From: Oscillospiraceae bacterium
GTDB lineage: Bacteria > Bacillota > Clostridia > Oscillospirales > Ruminococcaceae
NCBI GenBank assembly: GCA_009784625.1
Contig: WRBI01000006.1
Span: 25,552-89,551, forward strand
DNA: 64,000 nucleotides
Direction of reading: 5' to 3'
In this document: piece after piece, positions 57,815-64,000 of the stretch
Layout of the letters: each line of letters begins with the position of its first letter
How positions within the stretch are numbered: the stretch's first letter is position 1
The notes under the pieces: generated by a model
What the model was told of the DNA's origin: nothing
The model's database searches: none
What the model saw: the letters and a program-made list of their open reading frames with translations, nothing else
Position numbers and translations under genes: made by a program

Positions 57815-60739
57815 TTGACAGCGTTGACGAAAGTGATCAAGCGGCACTATACAAAATCGCTAGAGAATTCAGGCAAAAGCGTCTACGACCTGTTCGAGTG
57901 GAAGACGGTAGACGTTGTGCTGACCAATTATTCCACCGGCCAGACGATTACCGATATGAAGGGACTTGCGTTCCCCGAGCACTACTCACAGAGCGCGTGT
58001 GATATCATCGCCAGCAAGTATTTTCGCAAAAAGGGTGTGCCCAACGCGCGCGGGCATGAGTGCTCGATGCGCGAGGCCGCACACCGGATGGTCAGCTTCT
58101 GGGTTGAATCTTTGTTGGATGAAAAGATGATTACCCCCGAGCAAAAAGAAATCGTCTACGACGAGCTTGTCTATACGCTTCTGGCGCAAATCTGGGCGCC
58201 GAACAGCCCACAGTGGTTTAACACCGGACTAAAGCTCGCCTACGGGATTCAGGGCTCGCCCCAGGACGTTTATTACTACGACGAGACAAAAGGCGAAGTG
58301 GCGCTGGCCGAAGATTCGTTCACCCGCACCTTTGGTTCTGCTTGTTTTATCCTGAGCATTGCCGATTCGCTCATGGGTGAGAAGTCGCTGACCGACCAGC
58401 TCACCACCGAAACTTTGCTGTTCAAATTCGGTTCAGGCGCGGGGACAAACTGGTCAACCATCCGCTCGAAAGACGAAAAGCTTTCCGGCGGCGGAAAATC
58501 CTCCGGCCTGCTCAGCTTCTTAAAAGTATCCGACCGAAACGCGGGCGCGATCAAGTCGGGCGGCACCACCCGCCGCGCCGCTAAAATGAACGTGCTCAAT
58601 CTCGACCATCCTGAAATCTTGGATTATATCAACTGGAAACGGACCGAAGAAGACAAAGTGGCCGCGCTCGCCAAGATGGGTTACTCACCGGCCATTGACG
58701 GGGAAGCTTATGAGACGGTCTCCGGTCAGAACGCGAACAACTCGATTCGCATTCCCAACGCGTTTATGGAACAGCTCGACAACCCGGCCGCCGGCTGGAA
58801 AACATACGAGCGCACAACCGGGAACCTCGCCGGTGAAGTCCCGGTTGAAGAGATCTGGAACAGCGCGGCGCTCGCGGCCTGGCGGTGCGGTGATCCCGGC
58901 GTACAGTACGACGACATCATCAACGCCTGGCACACCTGCCCGGCGGGCGAAGACGGCCAGGACGGCGCAAGCCACAACCGCATCAACGCGTCAAACCCCT
59001 GTTCTGAGTACATGTTTCTGGACGACACCGCCTGCAATCTCGCGAGCATAAACATCGCGAAGTTTTACGACCCCGCCTCCGGGCACTTTGACCTGGAAAG
59101 CTATCTGCACACCGTCGCGCTTACCCAAATGGTACTGGAATCCACCATCCACTGGGGGCAGTTCCCGACCAAAGACATCGCGCGAAAGTCGTATGGTTTT
59201 CGGACCACCGGGCTTGGGCTGGCCAATCTCGGTACTCTGTTTATGCAGATGGGCCTGCCCTATGATTCAGATGAATCCCGCGCGGTAGGCGCCGCTTTGA
59301 CCTCTATCCTGACCGGATATTCTTATTACACATCCTCGCTGATGGCCGCACAAACTTCGCCGTTCGCGCATTATGAGCAGAACAAAATCCAGATGAACCG
59401 GGTCATTCGAAATCACGCGCGGGCGGCGTCTGCGCTCGACTTTGCGTTCGAGAATTTGCCATACCGTCCGGTTGTGATTGATCACGACCTTTTGCATTCG
59501 CTTTCTCTCACAAATGTGTCGGACGGACTTAAGTCGATTTGGGCGGACACCATTCAGTCCGGGCAAGAGCATGGATATCGAAACGCGCAAGTCACCGTGC
59601 TCGCGCCAACCGGTACAATCGCGTTCGCAATGGACTGCGCATCCACCTCAAGTGAGCCGTTTTTTAGCCATATTGCTTACAAAAAGCTGGTGGGCGGCGG
59701 GTTTATGACCATTGTCAACCCCGCAATTGAGGCCGCGCTCACAAAGCTGGGTTATAGCGAAGCGCAAACGAGCGACATTTTGGCATACGTTTTGCGCACA
59801 GAAAATCGAGATGGCCGCGACATTCTGATCGACGGGAAAATCGAGGGCGCGCCGCATTTAAAACCTGAGCATTACGGCGTTTTTGACACAGCAAACAAAT
59901 GCGGATCCGGCCAAAGATCAATCAGCGCGCAGGGCCATGTAAAGATGATGGGCGCGCTTTCGCCGCATGTCACCGGCGCGATCAGCAAAACGGTTAACCT
60001 GCCAAATGAAGCAACTGTCGAAGATATCAAAAACATCTATTTTCTGTCCTGGAAGTTGGGTGTTAAGGCGATTGCGCTTTATCGTGACGGTTCAAAATCT
60101 TCCCAACCGTTAGAGTCGGCAAAAACAAAAACCGGCACGAGAGATTTTGAAGATTTTAGCTACAAAGAACTGATTGACTATATCCATGCAAACCGGACTT
60201 CAACTCGTGTAAAACCAACCGGAATCCGCAGCGCCCACGTGCACGAAGCGTCCATCGACGGGCTTAAGCTTTACATCAGCACATCCTTTTATGACGACGG
60301 TCAGCTTGCCGAAATTTACGTAACTTCCGGGCGGGAGGGTTCGCTCGTAAAGGGCCTGCTCAACAGCATTTCAAAAACGATTTCGGTCATGATGCAATAC
60401 GGTGTCCCCCCCGCTGATATCGCGAAGATGTATCGCGGTCAAAAATACGAGCCAAGCGGTTTCATCACCGACCACCCGTACATTAAATATGTAGATTCCG
60501 TCTCAGATTTAATCAGCAAAATTATTGACATTGAACTCGGTGATTACACCTATTGTCAGGTTAAACCAAAGACTTGGAATGCTGAAACTTTTAGCGAAAA
60601 ATCGACTAAAAAAGGCGGATATTCTGCCGCGGAATACATTCACGGCGAGGTTTGCAGAAACTGTCAAAGCACCAAACTTGTCAAAAGCGGCGTATGCAAG
60701 GTTTGTACCGAATGTGGAACTACAACCGGATGCAGTTAG
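57815..60739 (+). CDS. nrdJ: Adenosylcobalamin-dependent ribonucleotide reductase (class II)
   Basis: TFGSACFILSIADSLMGE; NPCSEYMFLDDTACNLASINI; APTGTIAFAMDCASTSSEP; C-terminal CxxC cluster. Confidence 0.95.
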   Translation: MTALTKVIKRHYTKSLENSGKSVYDLFEWKTVDVVLTNYSTGQTITDMKGLAFPEHYSQSACDIIASKYFRKKGVPNARGHECSMREAAHRMVSFWVESLLDEKMITPEQKEIVYDELVYTLLAQIWAPNSPQWFNTGLKLAYGIQGSPQDVYYYDETKGEVALAEDSFTRTFGSACFILSIADSLMGEKSLTDQLTTETLLFKFGSGAGTNWSTIRSKDEKLSGGGKSSGLLSFLKVSDRNAGAIKSGGTTRRAAKMNVLNLDHPEILDYINWKRTEEDKVAALAKMGYSPAIDGEAYETVSGQNANNSIRIPNAFMEQLDNPAAGWKTYERTTGNLAGEVPVEEIWNSAALAAWRCGDPGVQYDDIINAWHTCPAGEDGQDGASHNRINASNPCSEYMFLDDTACNLASINIAKFYDPASGHFDLESYLHTVALTQMVLESTIHWGQFPTKDIARKSYGFRTTGLGLANLGTLFMQMGLPYDSDESRAVGAALTSILTGYSYYTSSLMAAQTSPFAHYEQNKIQMNRVIRNHARAASALDFAFENLPYRPVVIDHDLLHSLSLTNVSDGLKSIWADTIQSGQEHGYRNAQVTVLAPTGTIAFAMDCASTSSEPFFSHIAYKKLVGGGFMTIVNPAIEAALTKLGYSEAQTSDILAYVLRTENRDGRDILIDGKIEGAPHLKPEHYGVFDTANKCGSGQRSISAQGHVKMMGALSPHVTGAISKTVNLPNEATVEDIKNIYFLSWKLGVKAIALYRDGSKSSQPLESAKTKTGTRDFEDFSYKELIDYIHANRTSTRVKPTGIRSAHVHEASIDGLKLYISTSFYDDGQLAEIYVTSGREGSLVKGLLNSISKTISVMMQYGVPPADIAKMYRGQKYEPSGFITDHPYIKYVDSVSDLISKIIDIELGDYTYCQVKPKTWNAETFSEKSTKKGGYSAAEYIHGEVCRNCQSTKLVKSGVCKVCTECGTTTGCS

Positions 60740-60769
60740 CAAACTTCACTCATTTTTACAGGTGATACT

Positions 60770-61561
60770 ATGAAATCTTTTGATCATCAATATTTGGATA
60801 TTGCCGAGAATATTTTAAACAATGGCTATTATGATTCCAACCGCACAATCAACAAAACATATAAACTTCCACATCAAATTATGCAATTCGATTTGGCGCA
60901 TTCTTTCCCGATTTTAACCACAAAACGAGTGGCGTTTAAAACTGCTGTAAAAGAACTTTTGTGGATCTTTAAAGATCAGAGCAATAATGTCAAAAAGCTG
61001 CAAAAAGAGAACGTGCATATCTGGGATGAATGGATGCTTGAAGACGGCACAGTCGGCACTTCTTATGGCTATATAGTTGGCAAGTATAATCAAATTGATC
61101 AATTAATTGATACGTTAAAAAAAGACCCGCAAAGCCGCAGAATGTTGATTGATTTGTGGCAAATTCCACACCTTGATACCGGCGCGCTGCATCCATGCTG
61201 CTTCTTGACCGTTTGGGATGTAAGCTTTGGCCGGCTAAACTGTATGCTGGTTCAGCGCAGCGGGGATTGGCCGCTCGGTGTGCCTTTCAACACCAGCCAA
61301 TATGCGGTTTTGACGCACATGCTCGCCCAGGTCACCGGTCACAAACCCGGGCTTTTTACTCATGTAGTCAACAACGCGCACATATATGAAAATCAGCTGC
61401 CAGGTATAAAATTACAGCTTGAACGGCGGGCAAATATCTTCCCGCCACCCAAATTGTGGCTCAACCCTGAAGTTCAAAATTTCTATGACTTTGTGATTGA
61501 CGATGTTCAATTAATCGACTATCAATGCCATCAAGGCATTGATATGGAAGTTTCAGTATAG
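60770..61561 (+). CDS. thyA: Thymidylate synthase
   Basis: [48 protein letters not shown]. Confidence 0.96.
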   Translation: MKSFDHQYLDIAENILNNGYYDSNRTINKTYKLPHQIMQFDLAHSFPILTTKRVAFKTAVKELLWIFKDQSNNVKKLQKENVHIWDEWMLEDGTVGTSYGYIVGKYNQIDQLIDTLKKDPQSRRMLIDLWQIPHLDTGALHPCCFLTVWDVSFGRLNCMLVQRSGDWPLGVPFNTSQYAVLTHMLAQVTGHKPGLFTHVVNNAHIYENQLPGIKLQLERRANIFPPPKLWLNPEVQNFYDFVIDDVQLIDYQCHQGIDMEVSV

Positions 61562-61572
61562 GAGCTGATTTT

Positions 61573-62064
61573 ATTCTTTCGTGTATCGCTGCAATCGGCG
61601 CAAACTACGAGTTGGGAAAAGACGGTAAAATGCCTTGGAATATCGAGGCGGACTTGCAATATTTTCGACAAAAAACGATGGGGAAAACCATTGTCATGGG
61701 CCGTGCCACTTTTGAGAGCCTGCCCTGTATTTTGCCTAAGCGGCAGCATCTGATCCTAACGCGTGATCACACTTTTAAAGTTGAGCACCCGGCGGTAAAA
61801 ATCATCTCACATTTGGATGATATCGCACCAAATATTGAACCCTTCGACGAAAATTTTGTGATTGGCGGCGGACAAATTTACTGCGCACTTTTACATCACT
61901 GCGAAAAACTATATATCACACGAATCGACAAATCGTTTGACGCCGACACTTTCTTTCCTCAAATAGCGGAAAAGGACTTTAAATTGGTTGACATATCCGA
62001 GCGATTCTACGACCAAAGCGAGGGCGTTCACTTTACTTTCGAAACTTATGAAAAGCGCATTTAA
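61573..62064 (+). CDS. folA: Dihydrofolate reductase (probable AUU start)
   Basis: ILSCIAAIGANYELGKDGKMPWNIEADLQYFRQKTMGKTIVMGRATFES; GGAG 8 nt before ATT; no ATG/GTG/TTG fits the N-terminal strand. Confidence 0.85.
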   Translation: MLSCIAAIGANYELGKDGKMPWNIEADLQYFRQKTMGKTIVMGRATFESLPCILPKRQHLILTRDHTFKVEHPAVKIISHLDDIAPNIEPFDENFVIGGGQIYCALLHHCEKLYITRIDKSFDADTFFPQIAEKDFKLVDISERFYDQSEGVHFTFETYEKRI

Positions 62065-62589
62065 TCAATCATCAAGTTGAATGCGCGATCCGGTTGCGCC
62101 TTGTTGGCCCTGATATTTACCGCTGTAAGGGTTTTGCGCCGGAAAATCCATCTGGGCAAAAACAAGCTGCCCGACCCTGCGCCCGGCTAAAAGTTCAATT
62201 GCCCGGTCACTCGCGTTAAACAATTCAAGCGTTATCTCGCCTTCAAATCCAGGATCAACCCAACCGGCATTTTGTATGAAAAGGCCCAGCCGCCCGATCG
62301 AACTTCGGCCCTCTACAAACGCCGTTAAGTTGTTGGGGAGCCGAAAATATTCGATGGTGGTGGCCAACACAAATTGCTTTGGCAATAGCAAAAAGCGATC
62401 TGCGGCAAACGAATGGTAGGCAATCGGCTGATCCATTTTAAGGACGCTGTCGCCGCTTTGCATCACGCTGAACGAGCTGCCCAAACGCACATCCACACTC
62501 GCGGGCTGAATCTGTTTATCGTCAATTGAGCTAATTCCAAGCTCGCCTGTTTTAAGCAAATCTCGAATCGTTTTGTCAGACAAAATCAT
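62065..62589 (-). CDS. dcd: dCTP deaminase
   Basis: QPASVDVRLGSSFSV; VEGRSSIGRLGLFIQNAGWVDPGFEGEITLELFN. Confidence 0.95.
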   Translation of the reverse strand: MILSDKTIRDLLKTGELGISSIDDKQIQPASVDVRLGSSFSVMQSGDSVLKMDQPIAYHSFAADRFLLLPKQFVLATTIEYFRLPNNLTAFVEGRSSIGRLGLFIQNAGWVDPGFEGEITLELFNASDRAIELLAGRRVGQLVFAQMDFPAQNPYSGKYQGQQGATGSRIQLDD

Positions 62590-62661
62590 TAATCAAACCT
62601 CCGCCACCGCATTTATACAATACAGGCAATGTTGTCAATTCACTGGCATTATACATTATAA

Positions 62662-62698
62662 CGCGCGAAAAGGAAAGTTTTTTCGCGCGTTTTTTTGT
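62662..62698 (+). terminator. Plus-strand terminator-like hairpin upstream of dcd
   Basis: ACGCGCGAAAAGGAAAGTTTTTTCGCGCGTTTTTTT. Confidence 0.6.
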
Positions 62699-62797
62699 TG
62701 TTTATGCGTAGCCAATGATCGTTGTTCAATTATTTTGTACTTTACCAATAAAACAATTTCCTATTGATAATAATTTTGCTATATTTCAAATAGAGTT

Positions 62798-63047
62798 ATG
62801 CAAAAATTCATCGTGAGAGGATGGCGCGACATATGAGCCATCAGTTAAATGCCCGATGCCCGCTAAAATCTTCAAAGTTCTGGTCAAGCTAGGCGACGTC
62901 GTTTCTGCCGGAGATATTGTCATCGTTTTAGAGTCAATGAAGATGGAGATTGATGTTGAGACCGAAGACGGCAGCACTGTCAAAGCTGTGCCGGCCGTTG
63001 TCGGCGGAATGTACCTAAAGGGCGATATCCTTGTTGAGGTCGACTAG
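62798..63047 (+). pseudogene. Biotin carboxyl carrier-like gene, apparently frameshifted near N-terminus
   Basis: MQKFIVRGWRDI-stop, then another frame: EDGATYEPSVKCPMPAKIFKVLVKLGDVVSAGDIVIVLESMKMEIDVE...ILVEVD; ESMKME biotin motif. Confidence 0.6.
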
Positions 63048-63891
63048 ATCACAAACTGTAAACGACCTGATCAAAGACAAGGCAATCAAATGCCTGATTG
63101 AGACAGTTCCCGGGCTGCGTACAAACATCTTTCACTTTGACTCTGAAGTTTTGGACTGAAAAGGTTTGATCGCACAGGTCAAAGAAATCGAGTTACAATT
63201 CAAGAACGTCGAGACACTCAGGATTAAGTCGCGGGTGATCCGCCTGCCTATTGCTTTTGAAGACAGCGAAACCAGGAAAGCGGTCGAGAAATACCGCGAA
63301 AACATCCGCTCAGGTGCACCCAACTGTGAGGGCGGTTACAATCTGGACTACATCGCCGCAGTAAACGGAACCACCAAACAGGAGGTCAAAGACAAAGTAC
63401 TGACCACCGAGTGGCTTAACAGCGGGTGTGGATTTTGGCCGGGCGGCGGATTCTTCCGGCCGGTCGACCCGCGCTGTGCGCTGGTTGTTCCCAAGTACAA
63501 CCCGCCCAGAACCTGGACGCCGGAGGGTGCGGTCGGGATTGGCGGCCCGTGCATCTTTACTTATACCACCCCGGTCGGCGGCGGCTATCAGCTGTTTAGC
63601 AGGACCATCCCGACTTTCCAGTTCGCGATGAAGCGCCCGCAGTTTAAAGGCAACCCCTGCCTTTACCGGAATGTCAACCGAATCAAGTTCTTTGAAGTTT
63701 CTGAAGACGAGATTCTCGACATCTACAAGCATGTGCATGAAGAAATCGATTACCGTTATCAGGTTGAAGACGGCGAAATCGTGGTCAAGGATTACCTCGC
63801 CTGGCTAAACCGGGAAGACATAAAAGGGTACCGGTTGGGTGCCCTTTCGTTTGCGGGTATTTGGGGTCTGTTTACACCTAGGGCGTGTTGA
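63046..63891 (+). pseudogene. KipI/PxpB/urea-carboxylase-type carboxyltransferase gene with in-frame TGA and disrupted C-terminus
   Basis: TVNDLIKDKAIKCLIETVPGLRTNIFHFDSEVLD-TGA-KGLIAQVKEIELQFKN...KYNPPRTWTPEGAVGIGGPCIFTYTTPVGGGYQLFSRTIPTFQ. Confidence 0.65.
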
Positions 63892-64000
63892 CACAAAGCT
63901 GAACGCCCGTATTTTGGTGAATTTTGAGCCTTTCATCGTTGTCGTTACAAAGTACTGACGATGAGCGCCCATACAGCGAAGAGTCTCAGCGGAATACATA

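Noticed and set aside
63157-63159. In-frame TGA in the KipI-like gene as a second selenocysteine codon
   Set aside because: Context (VLD-TGA-KGL) has no redox motif, no nearby stem-loop was seen, and neighbouring lesions suggest decay.

Overview
GC-rich chromosomal window from a spore-forming Clostridia-type Firmicute (spoVT, spoIIR and dipicolinate synthase genes present). Most of it is core genome: rimP-nusA-ylxR-ylxQ-infB-rbfA-nrnA-truB-ribF; ispE; spoIIR; an EF-G-like GTPase; a MoxR/DUF58/transglutaminase cluster; pgi; DUF177-rpmF; DUF512 radical-SAM-der-plsY-gpsA; rplM-rpsI; rex; dpaAB; groESL; nrdR; a multi-PAS hybrid histidine kinase; a Na/Pi symporter; and nrdJ-thyA-folA-dcd. The most notable observations, all read by eye, are: (1) a NiCo-type (czcD) riboswitch plus overlapping terminator upstream of a minus-strand CDF metal exporter; (2) a betaine/glycine-reductase-type operon whose second gene is split in the ORF track by an in-frame UGA that is almost certainly selenocysteine, followed by a BCCT transporter and a GntR regulator; (3) a frameshifted C-terminal remnant of a type I restriction HsdR next to an intact YgjP/M48 metallopeptidase gene; (4) a dihydrofolate reductase gene whose only well-placed start codon is AUU; (5) two NrdR-like boxes exactly 31 bp apart over the nrdJ promoter; (6) a long nested inverted-repeat element in the leader of an amidase gene; (7) a MITE/REP-like element between infB and rbfA; (8) a 38-aa hydrophobic ORF with a sequestered ribosome-binding site downstream of groEL; (9) a decaying biotin-carrier/KipI-type carboxyltransferase locus at the right edge. 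No tRNA, rRNA or CRISPR array was recognised. No database search was run; all family names come from recognising motifs in the translations.
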